DNA of 64,000 nt from Xinfangfangia pollutisoli (GCF_020179405.1 NZ_JAICBZ010000005.1:30615-94614); one strand, 5' to 3'; positions 16,031-25,658 are shown, counted from the first letter of the stretch. The notes: generated by a model not told the origin, from the sequence alone. Numbers and translations are program-made.

Positions 16031-17221
16031 CTATTCGCCCTGCACGCCGCTGACGCCCTCTTCCTGGCCCTGTGCCGCGCGTGCCGCCTCGATCTTGCGC
16101 CAGGCCGCGACATTGCGGTTATGCTCTTCCAGCGTCGCCGCAAAGACATGCCCGCCCGTGCCGTCGGCCACGAAGAACAGATCCTCGGTCTTCAGCGGGT
16201 TCAGCGCCGCCTCGATCGACAGCCGGCCCGGATTGGCAATCGGCGTCGGCGGCAGCCCGTCGATGACATAGGTGTTATAGGGCGTCTCGCGGCGCAATTC
16301 GCTTTGCCGCAAGCCGCGGCCCAGCACGCCCTCGCCCTTGGTGATGCCATAGATCACCGTCGGGTCGGTCTGCAGCCGCATCCCGCGCTCCAGCCGGTTG
16401 ACGAAGACGCTGGCCACATGCGGCCGCTCCTGCGGCATGCCGGTTTCCTTCTCGACGATCGAGGCCATGATCATCGCCTGTTCCGGCGTGTCATAGGGCA
16501 GATCGCTGGCGCGCAGCGGCCACAGTTCGGCGATCACCGCCGCCTGCTGCGCCGCCATCCGCGCGATCAGATCGCCCCGGGCCGAGCCCTTCTCGACATC
16601 GTAGCTTTGCGGCGCAAGCGAACCCTCGGCCGGAACCGAAGCCAGCTTGCCGTCCAGGAAATCGGCGCGTTTCAGCGCCTCGACCACCTGCCAGCTGGTC
16701 ACGCCCTCGGCCAGGGTCACCCGATAGCGCAGATCCGGCTTCTCGGCCGCCGCCAGATATTCGGCCGGCAGCGCCTCGGCCGCGGGATCGAACTTCACCA
16801 CATCGACGAAACGATTGGTCGCGGGGTCCAGCTCGCGCAGCACCACATCCGCGCTGGCCACGCCGATGCGGAAATTCACCTCCTGCCCGCAGGTCGATTG
16901 CCCGCCGGTGGTGACCACGCCCAGAACCTGCTCCATCGAGGCGCCGGACTCGATCAGATACGAGCCGAACTTCAGGTCATCGGCCCGGCCCGAATAAGAC
17001 GCGCCGATGCGGAAGATCCGCGGATCGCTGATCGCCCCCTGCTCGGCCAGCTGCCGGCTGACCGCCGACATCGAGGCGCCGCGCTCGACCTTCAGGCAGA
17101 TCGCCTGCGCCAGCGGCCCCGGCTTGGTGAACTCGTTGCGTCCCCAGGCCACCAGCGCCGCCGCCGCCATCAGAAGAACGATGAACAGCGTCAGCGCGTT
17201 CGAGGCGATCGATTTCCACAT
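16031..17221 (-). CDS. mltG: Endolytic murein transglycosylase MltG
   Basis: A 396-residue inner-membrane enzyme that cuts nascent peptidoglycan strands and sets glycan length. One N-terminal membrane segment (about residues 8-27), a LysM-like region, then the YceG domain with the catalytic Glu in ASIVEKETG and the conserved LQTDPTVIYG and GLPPTPIANPG. The ATG at 17221 is three bases after the fabF stop, so the two form an operon, a common arrangement in alphaproteobacteria. Length normal. Confidence 0.96.
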   Translation of the reverse strand: MWKSIASNALTLFIVLLMAAAALVAWGRNEFTKPGPLAQAICLKVERGASMSAVSRQLAEQGAISDPRIFRIGASYSGRADDLKFGSYLIESGASMEQVLGVVTTGGQSTCGQEVNFRIGVASADVVLRELDPATNRFVDVVKFDPAAEALPAEYLAAAEKPDLRYRVTLAEGVTSWQVVEALKRADFLDGKLASVPAEGSLAPQSYDVEKGSARGDLIARMAAQQAAVIAELWPLRASDLPYDTPEQAMIMASIVEKETGMPQERPHVASVFVNRLERGMRLQTDPTVIYGITKGEGVLGRGLRQSELRRETPYNTYVIDGLPPTPIANPGRLSIEAALNPLKTEDLFFVADGTGGHVFAATLEEHNRNVAAWRKIEAARAAQGQEEGVSGVQGE

Positions 17222-17224
17222 GGA

Positions 17225-18484
17225 TCAGTCGACCCGGCCCAGAATCAGGCTGGCATTGGTGCCGCCGAAGCCGAAGCTGTTCGACAGCGCCACGTCGATC
17301 TTGCGCTTCACCGCCTTGTTCGGCGCCAGATCCAGCTTCGGCGCCACCGCGGGATTGTCGAGGTTGATCGTCGGCGGCGCCACCTGGTCGCGCAGCGCCA
17401 GCACGCAGAAGATCGCCTCGACCGCGCCGGCCGCGCCCAAAAGATGCCCGATCGACGACTTGGTCGACGACATCGTCGCCCCGGCCGCCGCATCGCCCAT
17501 CAGCCGCTCGACCGCGCCCAGCTCGATCGTGTCGGCCATGGTCGAGGTGCCATGCGCGTTGATATAGTCGATATCGGTGGGCTGCAGCCCCGCCCGCTTC
17601 AGCGCCGCCTGCATGCTGCGGAACCCGCCATCGCCATCTTCCGAGGGCGCGGTGATGTGATAGGCATCGCCCGACAGGCCATAGCCCAGCACTTCGGCAT
17701 AGATCTTGGCACCGCGCGCGCGGGCGTGTTCGTATTCCTCCAGCACCACGACGCCCGCACCCTCGCCCATCACGAACCCGTCGCGATCGGCATCATAGGG
17801 GCGGCTCGCTTTGGTCGGATCGTCGGCGCGCTTGGTCGACAGCGCCTTGCAGGCGTTGAACCCGGCGATGCCGATTTCCGAGATCGGCGCCTCGGCCCCG
17901 CCGGCCACCATCACATCGGCATCGCCCAGCATGATCAGCCGCGCCGCATCGCCAATCGCATGCGCCCCGGTCGAGCAGGCCGTGACCACCGCATGGTTCG
18001 GCCCCTTGAAGCCGAACCGGATCGAGACCTGGCCGGAAATCAGATTGATCAGCGAGCCGGGGATGAAGAAGGGCGAAACGCGCTTCGGCCCCTTCTCCTT
18101 GATCATCACCGCCGTCTCGGCGATCGTCGTCAGCCCGCCGATCCCGGAACCGATCATCACCCCGGTGCGGCAGCGGTCTTCCTCGGTCTCGGGCGCCCAG
18201 CCCGAATCCTTCACCGCCTGAGTCGCCGCCGCCATTCCGTACAGGATGAAGTCATCCACCTTGCGGCGATCCTTCGGCTCCATCCAGTCATCGGGATTGA
18301 ACGTGCCCTCGGTTCCGTCGCCGAAGGGGATCTCGCAGGCATAGGTGGTGACCACATTCGACGTGTCAAAGCGGGTGATCGGCCCGGCGCCCGACTGGCC
18401 GGCCAGCAGCCGCGCCCAGGTCTCTTCCACTCCGCAGGCAAGCGGCGTGACCATCCCCAGACCTGTAACGACAACTCTGCGCAT
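17225..18484 (-). CDS. fabF: 3-oxoacyl-ACP synthase II
   Basis: A 419-residue condensing enzyme that elongates acyl-ACP with malonyl-ACP in fatty acid synthesis. The catalytic triad is present: Cys in VTACSTGAHA (near residue 165), His in NAHGTST and His in KSSIGHLLGA. The glycine-rich C-terminus NSFGFGGTNASLIL is also seen. The ATG at 18484 gives the standard start MRRVVVTGLGMVTPL and has GGGGGG upstream. Co-transcribed with mltG. Confidence 0.97.
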   Translation of the reverse strand: MRRVVVTGLGMVTPLACGVEETWARLLAGQSGAGPITRFDTSNVVTTYACEIPFGDGTEGTFNPDDWMEPKDRRKVDDFILYGMAAATQAVKDSGWAPETEEDRCRTGVMIGSGIGGLTTIAETAVMIKEKGPKRVSPFFIPGSLINLISGQVSIRFGFKGPNHAVVTACSTGAHAIGDAARLIMLGDADVMVAGGAEAPISEIGIAGFNACKALSTKRADDPTKASRPYDADRDGFVMGEGAGVVVLEEYEHARARGAKIYAEVLGYGLSGDAYHITAPSEDGDGGFRSMQAALKRAGLQPTDIDYINAHGTSTMADTIELGAVERLMGDAAAGATMSSTKSSIGHLLGAAGAVEAIFCVLALRDQVAPPTINLDNPAVAPKLDLAPNKAVKRKIDVALSNSFGFGGTNASLILGRVD

Positions 18485-18607
18485 CCTGCCCCCCGTTCTG
18501 GCCTGTCTTGCGTTGCGGCGGTGATACACGCGCCCGGCGCCCCGCGCAACTCGGGCCCCCGCTGCGGCAGGGCCGCCCGGCAGGCTTTCGCAGCACGCGC
18601 CCCGGCC

Positions 18608-19222
18608 CTAGCCGAGGATCGCCTTCACATATTGCTGGGTTTCGTCATAAGGCGGCACGCCGCCATGCTTTTCCACCGCGCCCGGTCCGGCATTATAGGC
18701 CGCCAGCGCCAGTTTCCAGCTGCCGAATTTGTCGTACATCATCCGCAGATAACGCGCGCCGCCTTCCAGATTCTCTTCCGGGCTGTCGATATCGACGCCC
18801 AGCTTCACCGCCGTGCCCGGCATCAGCTGCGCCAGGCCCGAGGCGCCCTTGTGGCTGACCGCCCCCGGATTCCAGCCGCTTTCGCGCTGCACCAGACGCA
18901 GGAACAGATCCTCGGGCACGCCATGCTTGGCCGCCACGGCCTTGGCCACCTCAAGATACTTGCCCTTGTAATTGCCCCGGTACTTCGGCACCGCCTCGGC
19001 GGTTTCGCCCGCATCCTTGCCGGCCTTGTAATCCGGGGTCAGCTTGGACGCGCCGGAATATTGCTTGGCCAGCTTGCCATCCAAAAGCGCGGTCTGCGAC
19101 TTGAAGATCGTGTTGCGCGATTTGGTGCCGCCGAACAGCAGCGCCTCTTCGGCCATGACGGGGGGCGCAACCGCTGTGGCAAGAACCAAAGCAAGGGGCC
19201 GGAAAAGCTTGGGGCGCGACAT
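18608..19222 (-). CDS. Periplasmic lytic transglycosylase (SLT domain)
   Basis: A 204-residue secreted enzyme with a signal peptide (cleavage likely after APPVMA) and a C-terminal SLT goose-lysozyme-like domain. Catalytic Glu is E114 in QRESGWNPG, followed by [13 protein letters not shown] and the conserved [14 protein letters not shown] and PYDETQQYV. It cuts murein to form 1,6-anhydro ends. It is monocistronic, 123 bases upstream of fabF on the same strand and divergent from ssb. GTA release or cell separation roles are possible but not shown. Confidence 0.92.
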   Translation of the reverse strand: MSRPKLFRPLALVLATAVAPPVMAEEALLFGGTKSRNTIFKSQTALLDGKLAKQYSGASKLTPDYKAGKDAGETAEAVPKYRGNYKGKYLEVAKAVAAKHGVPEDLFLRLVQRESGWNPGAVSHKGASGLAQLMPGTAVKLGVDIDSPEENLEGGARYLRMMYDKFGSWKLALAAYNAGPGAVEKHGGVPPYDETQQYVKAILG

Positions 19223-19512
19223 GCGGAAACGACTGTCCTCGTGGCCGTGGTCAACAAAGGGCGCCGGGCCGCAAGGCCCCGCCCCCGCGGCACTATACGG
19301 AAAATCGCCGCCTGTGCCAGCGTGGAATGGCCCAGTCAGCTTCCCCTTACCCGGCCCCGATCGGCGGCTCTCTGCCGATCCCGCCGCAAAGCCCGCATGT
19401 CGCGCCTCGCCCGCCCGCTTGGTTGCAGGGCCGCGCCGGCCCGTGTACAGCTTTCCTCAACCACGCCGCGCGATGCTGCCGGCGGCAATCCGTCAGTCAC
19501 AGGGGGAAAGGC

Positions 19513-20064
19513 ATGGCCGGTTCGGTCAACAAAGTGATCATCGTCGGCAATCTGGGTCGCGACCCCGAGGTGCGCAGTTTCCAGAATGGCGGCAAGGTGG
19601 TGAACCTGCGCATCGCCACGTCGGAAACCTGGCGCGACCGCAACTCGGGCGAGCGCAAGGAACGCACCGAATGGCATTCGGTCGCGATCTTCTCGGAGCC
19701 GCTGGCCAAGATCGCCGAGCAATATCTGCGCAAGGGCTCGACCGTCTATATCGAGGGCGCGCTGGAAACCCGCAAATGGCAGGACCAGTCCGGCCAGGAC
19801 CGCTACACGACCGAAATCGTGCTGCGCCCCTATCGCGGGGAATTGACGCTGCTGGGCGGCCGCGGTGATGGCGGCGGCGGTGGCGCTTCGGGCGGCGGTG
19901 GCGGCGCGGGCTATGACGACCGCGGCGGCTATGACGATTACGGCAGCGGCGGCGCGGGCGGGGCTTCGGCCGGCGGCGGCAGAAGCGGCGGCTATGGCGG
20001 CGGCGCGTCCTCGGGCGGCGGCAGCGGCCGCGCCTCGGACATGGATGACGAGATCCCGTTCTGA
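19513..20064 (+). CDS. ssb: Single-stranded DNA-binding protein
   Basis: A 183-residue SSB. The OB fold covers residues 1-110 ([46 protein letters not shown]). A long Gly-rich disordered linker follows, and the acidic tip MDDEIPF recruits repair and replication partners. The ATG at 19513 is preceded by GGGGGAAAG. The 290-base divergent gap to the lytic transglycosylase holds its promoter; I saw no alphaproteobacterial LexA box (GTTC-N7-GTTC) there. Confidence 0.97.
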   Translation: MAGSVNKVIIVGNLGRDPEVRSFQNGGKVVNLRIATSETWRDRNSGERKERTEWHSVAIFSEPLAKIAEQYLRKGSTVYIEGALETRKWQDQSGQDRYTTEIVLRPYRGELTLLGGRGDGGGGGASGGGGGAGYDDRGGYDDYGSGGAGGASAGGGRSGGYGGGASSGGGSGRASDMDDEIPF

Positions 20065-20096
20065 TCCCGCCCCGGTCCTGACCGAGAGAGGCCGCC

Positions 20097-21041
20097 ATGG
20101 CCGCAGAGCGCAGCCGCGCGGTTGATCTGCTGAAACTGGTCCTCGCCCTGATGGTGGTGGGGATCCACGCCAATCCCTTTGCCGATCTGGGCCGCAGCGT
20201 CAATCTTCTGACCGGCGAAGGGATCTACCGGCTGGGCGTGCCGGTGTTTTTGGTCTTCAACGGCTATTACCTGCAGGGCGCGCTGGCCTCGGGCCGCGGC
20301 CGGGCGCTGCTGGCGCGGGTGGCGCGGCTGTATCTGATCTGGATGCTGCTTTACCTGCCGATCTACTGGCGGCTTGCGATGCATCTGTCCTGGCCCGAGC
20401 TGCTGCGCTTCGCGCTGTTTGGCTATTGGCATCTGTGGTATCTGGCCGGACTGACCTTTGCGGTGGCGGTGCTGCTGGCGCTGCGGCAGGCCTCGGACCG
20501 CGCGCTTCTGGCGCTGGCGCTGCTGACCTGGGCGGGCGGCGTCGCGGTGACCTGGGGCATGGCGGCCGACCTGCTGCATCCGGGCCAGCCCTTCCGCGAC
20601 CCACTGCTGCCGGCGCGCAATCCGCTGTTCCTGTGCCTGCCCTATGTGACCTTCGGCCTGCTGATCGCCCGCCGCGGCCTGGTGTCGCGCGTGCCCGCCC
20701 GCCTGGCCAGTGCCGCGGCCCTGCTGGGCGTTCTGGCGGTGATCGGCGAATCCTTCGCGATCTCGCGCATGGGCGTGCCCACCAGCCATGACGCGCTGGC
20801 AAGCCTGGGCCTGGCCGCCCCGGCGCTGGCGCTTTGGGCGCTGGCCCTGCCCGGCCGGACACAGGGGCGGCTGACCGGCGATCTGGCCAATGGGCTGTAT
20901 TTCCTGCATGTGGGCTTCGTCGCGCTGCTGATCCGCCATACCGACCTGCACCATGCCCTGGTCTGGGCGCTGGCAGTCGCAGGCTCGGTCGCGCTGACGC
21001 TGATCCTGCGCCGCACCGGCCTGGCCCGGCATCTGTTCTAG
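20097..21041 (+). CDS. Membrane acyltransferase, acyltransferase-3 family
   Basis: A 314-residue protein with about nine to ten hydrophobic segments and the acyltransferase-3 opening RAVDLLKLVLALMVVGIHAN, whose His is the usual active-site residue. GYWHLWYLAGL and GLYFLHVGFVALLI are further family features. Such proteins O-acylate cell-surface sugars or lipids at the inner membrane. It starts 32 bases after ssb with GAGAGAGG as ribosome binding site, so it may share the ssb transcript. Substrate unknown. Confidence 0.88.
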   Translation: MAAERSRAVDLLKLVLALMVVGIHANPFADLGRSVNLLTGEGIYRLGVPVFLVFNGYYLQGALASGRGRALLARVARLYLIWMLLYLPIYWRLAMHLSWPELLRFALFGYWHLWYLAGLTFAVAVLLALRQASDRALLALALLTWAGGVAVTWGMAADLLHPGQPFRDPLLPARNPLFLCLPYVTFGLLIARRGLVSRVPARLASAAALLGVLAVIGESFAISRMGVPTSHDALASLGLAAPALALWALALPGRTQGRLTGDLANGLYFLHVGFVALLIRHTDLHHALVWALAVAGSVALTLILRRTGLARHLF

Positions 21042-21130
21042 CTGCCCAGTATTCTGGCCTCCCAGTGTTCCAGCGGCCCTGCCGCCGGATCCCTCCCGCC
21101 CGCACTGGACCTTGGCCGCACGATTTCCTA

Positions 21131-21136
21131 TATAAT
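21131..21136 (+). promoter_or_regulatory. Perfect -10 element upstream of sufT
   Basis: TATAAT at 21131-21136, 30 bases before the sufT ATG, in otherwise GC-rich sequence. No good -35 is found at 16-18 bases upstream (the nearest, TTGGCC, is only 13 away), so this would be an activator-dependent or extended promoter if real. Confidence 0.4.
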
Positions 21137-21165
21137 CACTCAACAACCCTTCCAGGATCACACCC

Positions 21166-21519
21166 ATGGACAGCAAAGTCGAAGGCGCGCCCTTGATCCG
21201 GCCTTCCACGACCGACCATCCGCTTTACGAACAGGTGGTCGAGGCCTGCCGCACCGTCTTCGATCCGGAAATCCCGGTGAACATCTACGATCTCGGTCTG
21301 GTCTACACGATCGAGATCAGCCCCGAAAACGACGTGATGGTGGTGATGACCCTGACCGCCCCCGGCTGCCCCGTCGCGGGCGAGATGCCGGGCTGGGTCA
21401 CCGATGCGGTCGGCGCCATTCCCGGGGTGAAATCCGCCGATGTCGAGATGAGCTTCGATCCGCCCTGGGGCATGGACATGATGTCCGACGAGGCGCGGCT
21501 GGAACTGGGCTTCATGTAA
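21166..21519 (+). CDS. sufT: MIP18/SufT-family iron-sulfur assembly protein (DUF59)
   Basis: A 117-residue DUF59 protein. The hallmark DPEIPVNIYDLGLVY and the cysteine in LTAPGCPVAGEMP are present, with DPPWGMDMMSDEARLELG at the end. SufT-type proteins help mature Fe-S proteins in the cytosol. Here it stands alone rather than in a suf operon; an A-type carrier lies 3.2 kb away on the other strand. PaaD-like ring-hydroxylase assembly proteins are longer and carry extra cysteines, so SufT is the better call. Confidence 0.88.
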   Translation: MDSKVEGAPLIRPSTTDHPLYEQVVEACRTVFDPEIPVNIYDLGLVYTIEISPENDVMVVMTLTAPGCPVAGEMPGWVTDAVGAIPGVKSADVEMSFDPPWGMDMMSDEARLELGFM

Positions 21520-21593
21520 GCCGCGCCAGGTCGGCTTTCCGATGTCAGCCTGCCTGCGGGCCTGGGCGCGCCAGACGCACCCGGGCCCTTGGT

Positions 21594-22781
21594 TTATTCC
21601 GCGCGCAGCATCAGCCGCTGCAGCCCGTGGAAATGGTAGACATCGGCATAGACCGGCTTTTCTGCCAGGCGCAGCCCCGGATGGCGGGCAAACAGGATCG
21701 GCAGCGCTACCTGCAGCTCCAGCCGCGCCAAGGGCGCACCGACGCAGAAATGCAGCCCCGCCCCGAAACTCGCCGAAGGTTTCGCCGGCCGCGAGGGGCG
21801 GAAGGCGGCCGGGCTGTCCCATTGCGCCGGGTCGCGGTTGGCCGCCGCCAGCAACAGCCCCACCCGGTCGCCACGGCGGAAGCGGTGGCCCATCGCCTCG
21901 ACATCCTCATAGGCCCAGCGGGTGAACAGATGCAGCGCCGGATCATGGCGCAGGATCTCTTCCACCGTCGCCTCGACCCGGTCCGGCGCGACCAGCGCCG
22001 GCGCATCGCCCAGCGTCAGCAGCGCCTTCACCCCATTGCCGATGGTATGCACCGTCGCCTCATGCCCGGCATTCAGCAACAGGATGCAGGTGGTGATCAG
22101 CTCATCCGTCGACAGCCGCTCGCCCTCGGCCTCGGCCGCGATCAGATGGGTGATCAGATCGTCCGCCGGCTGCGCCCGCCGGCTTTCGACATAGCCGCGC
22201 AGAAAGGCCACGAAAGCCTCGGTCGCGGCCACCGCCGCCTGCTCCATCGCCGGCGTCCGCCCGGCCTGATACATGCCCACCATCGCATTCGACCAGGCCA
22301 GCAGATCCGGCGCGCGCTCTTCCGGCACGCCCAAGAGCCGGGCGATGATCCGCACCGGCAAGGGCTGGGCGAAGGCGGTCAGCAGATCGAAATCGCCCGA
22401 GGGGAAAGCCGCGACCAGGTCTTCCGACAGGGCGGCGATCTCGGGCGCCAGCGCCGCGATCCGGCGCGAGGTGAAGGCGCGCAGAACCAGACTGCGCAGC
22501 CTGGTATGGCGCGGCGGCTCCAATTCCAGCATCGAATGCGCTTCGACGGCGTAGAAGGGCGCCAGATGCGGCGGGATCTGCGGCGCAAGCTCGGGCGGCG
22601 CCTCGCGGCCAAAGCGGCGGTCACGCAGGATCGCATTCACCGCCGCCCAATTGCCGGTGCAGGTCAGGTCGTAGTCTTCCCAATGGAAGAACGGTCCCAG
22701 CTTTCGGGCGCGTTCATAAAAGGGATAGGGGTTCTGCACGAAGGCCGGCGCCTTCGGATTCTGGGACAGTCGCGGCAGCAT
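21594..22781 (-). CDS. Cytochrome P450
   Basis: A 395-residue soluble bacterial P450 (CYP family unknown). The heme-ligand Cys is C346 in FGAGLHFCVGAPLAR, the oxygen-activating I-helix motif is AGHEAT, and the ExxR motif is in EEILRH. The AHSMLELEPPRHTRLR segment is the C-helix region. The ATG at 22781 shares its first base with the stop of the EamA gene, so the two are coupled. No ferredoxin gene lies beside it; the reductase at 29.7 kb could donate electrons, but that is inference. Substrate unknown. Confidence 0.95.
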   Translation of the reverse strand: MLPRLSQNPKAPAFVQNPYPFYERARKLGPFFHWEDYDLTCTGNWAAVNAILRDRRFGREAPPELAPQIPPHLAPFYAVEAHSMLELEPPRHTRLRSLVLRAFTSRRIAALAPEIAALSEDLVAAFPSGDFDLLTAFAQPLPVRIIARLLGVPEERAPDLLAWSNAMVGMYQAGRTPAMEQAAVAATEAFVAFLRGYVESRRAQPADDLITHLIAAEAEGERLSTDELITTCILLLNAGHEATVHTIGNGVKALLTLGDAPALVAPDRVEATVEEILRHDPALHLFTRWAYEDVEAMGHRFRRGDRVGLLLAAANRDPAQWDSPAAFRPSRPAKPSASFGAGLHFCVGAPLARLELQVALPILFARHPGLRLAEKPVYADVYHFHGLQRLMLRAE

Positions 22782-23734
22782 CAGCTCTCTCTGCGGGGTC
22801 GGCTTTGCGCGATGATCACGCCCAGCACCACCACGGCCGCCCCGCCGGCCTGCGGCCAGTTCCAGGCGCCGCCCAGCAGAAAGACGATCAGCATCACATA
22901 GAAGGGCACGGCGTTCATATGCAGGCTTGCGGCGCCGATGCCAAGACTGCCGACCGAAACGATCCACAACAGCTGGCTGATCGCCAGCGAGCCCACCGAG
23001 AAGGCAAACAGCCCGCCGATCTCGCGCCAGCCGAAGGCGCCCAGGTCGGGCCAGGGCGTGCCCAGCGCGATCTGCCCGCCCGCCAGCACCAGCGCGCAGA
23101 CCGCCGCCCCCGCCACCGTGATGGCCGAGCGGCCCAAGGGCGTCAGCCCCGGCAGCATCGTGACCGTCGCGCGCGACCCCCAGGTATAGGCCAGGATCGA
23201 GATCAGCGCCGCCAGCGCGCCGATGCCGAAGGTCAAGGCGCCCAGGCTGGCCGCATAGGCCAGCACGCCCCCCGCCAGCGACAGCGCCAACCCGATCCCC
23301 AGCCGGGCCGAGAAGCGGCGGCCGTCCAGCAGGCATTCCAGCGCGATGCCGATCACCGGCATCGTGGCGCTGATCACCGCAACCGTGACCGCATCGGTCG
23401 CCGCCTGGGCGATGATCAGGAAGACCGAGGCCAGGCCGATCGCCACCCCCCCCACGCACAGCCCGCGCAGCCAGGGCGCGTCCAAGACCGCCCGCGGCCC
23501 CTCGACCAGCGCCCACAGCGCCACCAGCACGCTGCCGGCCAAAAGACAGCGCAGCGCCGTCAGCTGCAGCGGCGGCACAAGCCCGATCACCAGATCGGCC
23601 GCGGGCAGGCCGGCGGCCCAGACCAGCATCGACAGAAGGCAGATCAGATTGGCGCCCACCGGGCCCAGCCGCGGCGGTGCGGGCACCGCCAGCGGTGCGG
23701 AAAGGATATCTGCGGACATATCGCCCTGTCGCAT
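22781..23734 (-). CDS. EamA-family (DMT) transporter
   Basis: A 317-residue inner-membrane protein with ten predicted helices in two EamA repeats, the drug/metabolite transporter fold. The second repeat ends in GGAAVVVLGVIIAQSRPRR. Two starts are plausible, ATG at 23734 or ATG at 23719 (MSADILSA); the latter has CAGGG close upstream. Coupled to the downstream P450 gene, so it may export a P450 product or a related metabolite; this is only a guess from position. Confidence 0.9.
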   Translation of the reverse strand: MRQGDMSADILSAPLAVPAPPRLGPVGANLICLLSMLVWAAGLPAADLVIGLVPPLQLTALRCLLAGSVLVALWALVEGPRAVLDAPWLRGLCVGGVAIGLASVFLIIAQAATDAVTVAVISATMPVIGIALECLLDGRRFSARLGIGLALSLAGGVLAYAASLGALTFGIGALAALISILAYTWGSRATVTMLPGLTPLGRSAITVAGAAVCALVLAGGQIALGTPWPDLGAFGWREIGGLFAFSVGSLAISQLLWIVSVGSLGIGAASLHMNAVPFYVMLIVFLLGGAWNWPQAGGAAVVVLGVIIAQSRPRRES

Positions 23735-23804
23735 GGGGCGACGCCCCGGTCTGGCCCTATTGCGACAGCGCGTGTCGGGCGCGGCCCATCGCCCGGACCG
23801 CCGC

Positions 23805-24548
23805 TCAGGCCGCGGCCAGCGCCGCGACGATGGCGCCGAAATCCGCGGCCTTCAGGCTGGCCCCGCCCACCAGCGCGCCATCCACATCCTCGACCGCGAA
23901 GATCTCGGCCGCGTTCGAGGGCTTGACCGAGCCGCCATACAAAAGCCGGATGCCCGTCGCCTCGGCATGGAAACGCGCGCCCAGCCGGTTGCGCAGGAAG
24001 CCATGCACCTCGCCGATTTCCTGAAGCGTCGGAGTGCGGCCGGTGCCGATCGCCCAGACCGGCTCATAGGCGACAACGGTATTCGCCGCGGTCGCGCCCT
24101 CGGGGATCGACCCGTCAAGCTGCCCCCCGACCACCTCCAGCGTCGCGCCGGAATCGCGCTGCGCCTCGGTCTCGCCGACACAGATCACCGCCACCAGCCC
24201 CGCCGCCCAGGCGGCTTCCGCCTTGGCACGGATCAGCGCATCGCTTTCGCCATGATCGGCGCGGCGCTCGGAATGGCCAAGGATCACATAGGCAGCCCCG
24301 GCATCCGCCAGCATCGCGGCCGAGATGTCGCCGGTATGCGCGCCCGAGGCCTTGGGGTGGCAATCCTGCCCGCCGATCTTCAGCACCGTGTCGCGCACGG
24401 CCCAAGCGGCCTGTGCCACCAGCGTGGCGGGCGGGCAGATCAGCATCTCGCAGCCCGGATCGGGATGCGCGTCGAGCAGCGCCTTCAACTCGGCCAGCGC
24501 CGCCGAAGTGCCGTTCATCTTCCAATTTCCTGCGGCCAGCCTGCGCAT
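23805..24548 (-). CDS. tpiA: Triosephosphate isomerase
   Basis: A 247-residue glycolytic TIM barrel that interconverts dihydroxyacetone phosphate and glyceraldehyde 3-phosphate. The start [13 protein letters not shown] carries the catalytic Lys. His 92 is in ILGHSERR and Glu 162 in [11 protein letters not shown]; the phosphate loop [10 protein letters not shown] is present. ATG at 24548 is chosen because the family N-terminus begins here. Monocistronic by spacing. Confidence 0.97.
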   Translation of the reverse strand: MRRLAAGNWKMNGTSAALAELKALLDAHPDPGCEMLICPPATLVAQAAWAVRDTVLKIGGQDCHPKASGAHTGDISAAMLADAGAAYVILGHSERRADHGESDALIRAKAEAAWAAGLVAVICVGETEAQRDSGATLEVVGGQLDGSIPEGATAANTVVAYEPVWAIGTGRTPTLQEIGEVHGFLRNRLGARFHAEATGIRLLYGGSVKPSNAAEIFAVEDVDGALVGGASLKAADFGAIVAALAAA

Positions 24549-24680
24549 TCCCGGTCTCCCTCTGCCTTGCCCTGCGGTTGTCGCAAATCGGCGGGGGCGA
24601 GGCAACGGGCGCGCGCGGGCGGGACAGAAGGCCGCAGGCAAAACCGCAGGATCCGCGGTCAGCGCCCGATCCGGCGGCAT

Positions 24681-25040
24681 TCAGGCCGCGGGCGCGTCCT
24701 TGAACTTGATCGACTCGCCGCAGCCGCAGGCCTCGGCGACATTCGGATTGCGGAAGGTGAATTTCGATTCCAGCAGCGCGCTTTCATAGTCGATCTCGGT
24801 GCCGATCAGGAACATCTGCGCCATGGGCGCGATCAGCACCCGCGCGCCGTCCTGTTCCACCACCTCGTCCAGCGGGTTCACTTCGGACACATAGTCCATC
24901 GTGTATTCCATCCCCGCGCAGCCGCCCTTCTTCACGCCGATGCGCAGCCCCTGGCTGCCATCGCGCGCCATCAGCCGGGCGATCTGCTTTGCCGCTTGCG
25001 GGGTCAAGGTGACGGCGGCCTTGCCGGGAATGCCGAACAT
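24681..25040 (-). CDS. A-type iron-sulfur carrier protein (HesB/IscA/ErpA family)
   Basis: A 119-residue Fe-S scaffold/carrier. The three ligand cysteines are C41 in KKGGCAG and C105 and C107 in EACGCGES. The N-terminal AVTLTPQAAKQI is typical. It transfers clusters to apo-proteins in the cytosol. Whether it is IscA, SufA or ErpA cannot be decided without suf/isc context. Confidence 0.92.
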   Translation of the reverse strand: MFGIPGKAAVTLTPQAAKQIARLMARDGSQGLRIGVKKGGCAGMEYTMDYVSEVNPLDEVVEQDGARVLIAPMAQMFLIGTEIDYESALLESKFTFRNPNVAEACGCGESIKFKDAPAA

Positions 25041-25125
25041 GAGAGTCTCCTTTATGCGCCCAATCTAGGGCCTCGGCCGGCAAATTCCAAGCCGCCCCGT
25101 CCAACCCATCCCCCGCAGCCCCGCG

Positions 25126-25587
25126 CTACAGCGGCAGCGTGGTGGTCGACTTGATCTCTTCCATGCTCAGCAGCGCGGTGACGTTGTAGATCCGCACTTC
25201 CGAGATCAGCGCCTGATAGAAGGTGTCATAGGCCCGCGCATTGCGGACCCGCACCTTCAGGATATAGTCGATATCGCCCGCCAGACGATGCGCCTCAAGC
25301 ACTTCGGGCCGCTCTTTCAAGGCCTTGAGAAACCGGCGCTGCCAGTCGGCCTCATGTTCCGAGGTGCGGATCAGCACGAAGAAACAGGCCTCCAGCCCCA
25401 GCGCCTCGGCATCCAGAATCGCCGTGGTGCGCTGGATCACGCCTTGCTCTTTCATCCGGCGGATCCGATTCCAGACCGGCGTCTTCGACGAGCCCACCTT
25501 GCGGGCGATCTCGTCCAGCGATTGCTCGGCATCCTTCTGCAGTTCCGACAGGATTTTCCGGTCCAACTCGTCCAGCGCGGCCGCCAT
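25126..25587 (-). CDS. Lrp/AsnC-family transcriptional regulator
   Basis: A 153-residue regulator. The N-terminal winged helix-turn-helix is at about residues 5-50 (LDRKILSELQKDAEQSLDEI, then VGSSKTPVWNRIRRMKEQG) and a C-terminal RAM ligand domain follows (AHRLAGDIDYILKVRVRNA). The ATG at 25587 is preceded by GAAGGAA; an in-frame upstream start exists but lacks family sequence. It is divergent from the cobA-cysI-cysH operon, so control of sulfate assimilation, perhaps in answer to a sulfur amino acid, is likely. Repeated GTTCC/GGAAC half-sites fill the shared promoter gap. Confidence 0.92.
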   Translation of the reverse strand: MAAALDELDRKILSELQKDAEQSLDEIARKVGSSKTPVWNRIRRMKEQGVIQRTTAILDAEALGLEACFFVLIRTSEHEADWQRRFLKALKERPEVLEAHRLAGDIDYILKVRVRNARAYDTFYQALISEVRIYNVTALLSMEEIKSTTTLPL

Positions 25588-25602
25588 TCCCGAATTCCTT
25601 CT

Positions 25603-25658
25603 GTTCCCGGAACCACAGTTCCCTTCCGGCAAAGTATCGGAACAGTTTTCCTTTTCCG
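25603..25658. promoter_or_regulatory. Cluster of inverted TTCC half-sites between AsnC regulator and cobA
   Basis: GTTCC-C-GGAAC (25603-25613), GTTCC (25618-25622), TTCCG (25624-25628), CGGAAC (25638-25643) and TTCCG (25654-25658). TTCCG and CGGAA at 25624-25642 form an inverted repeat with nine bases between, and CGGAA with the last TTCCG forms another. The cluster lies in the only divergent promoter region of the sulfur operon and is a candidate operator for the AsnC-type regulator. Confidence 0.45.

Noticed and set aside
19223..19512. SOS control of ssb
   Set aside because: No GTTC-N7-GTTC or GAAC-N7-GTTC pair was found in the gap.
14879..19537. Plus-strand open frame of over 1500 codons across terL, mltG, fabF and the transglycosylase
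   Set aside because: It crosses four well-supported genes and intergenic regions, with low-complexity translation; a codon-bias shadow.
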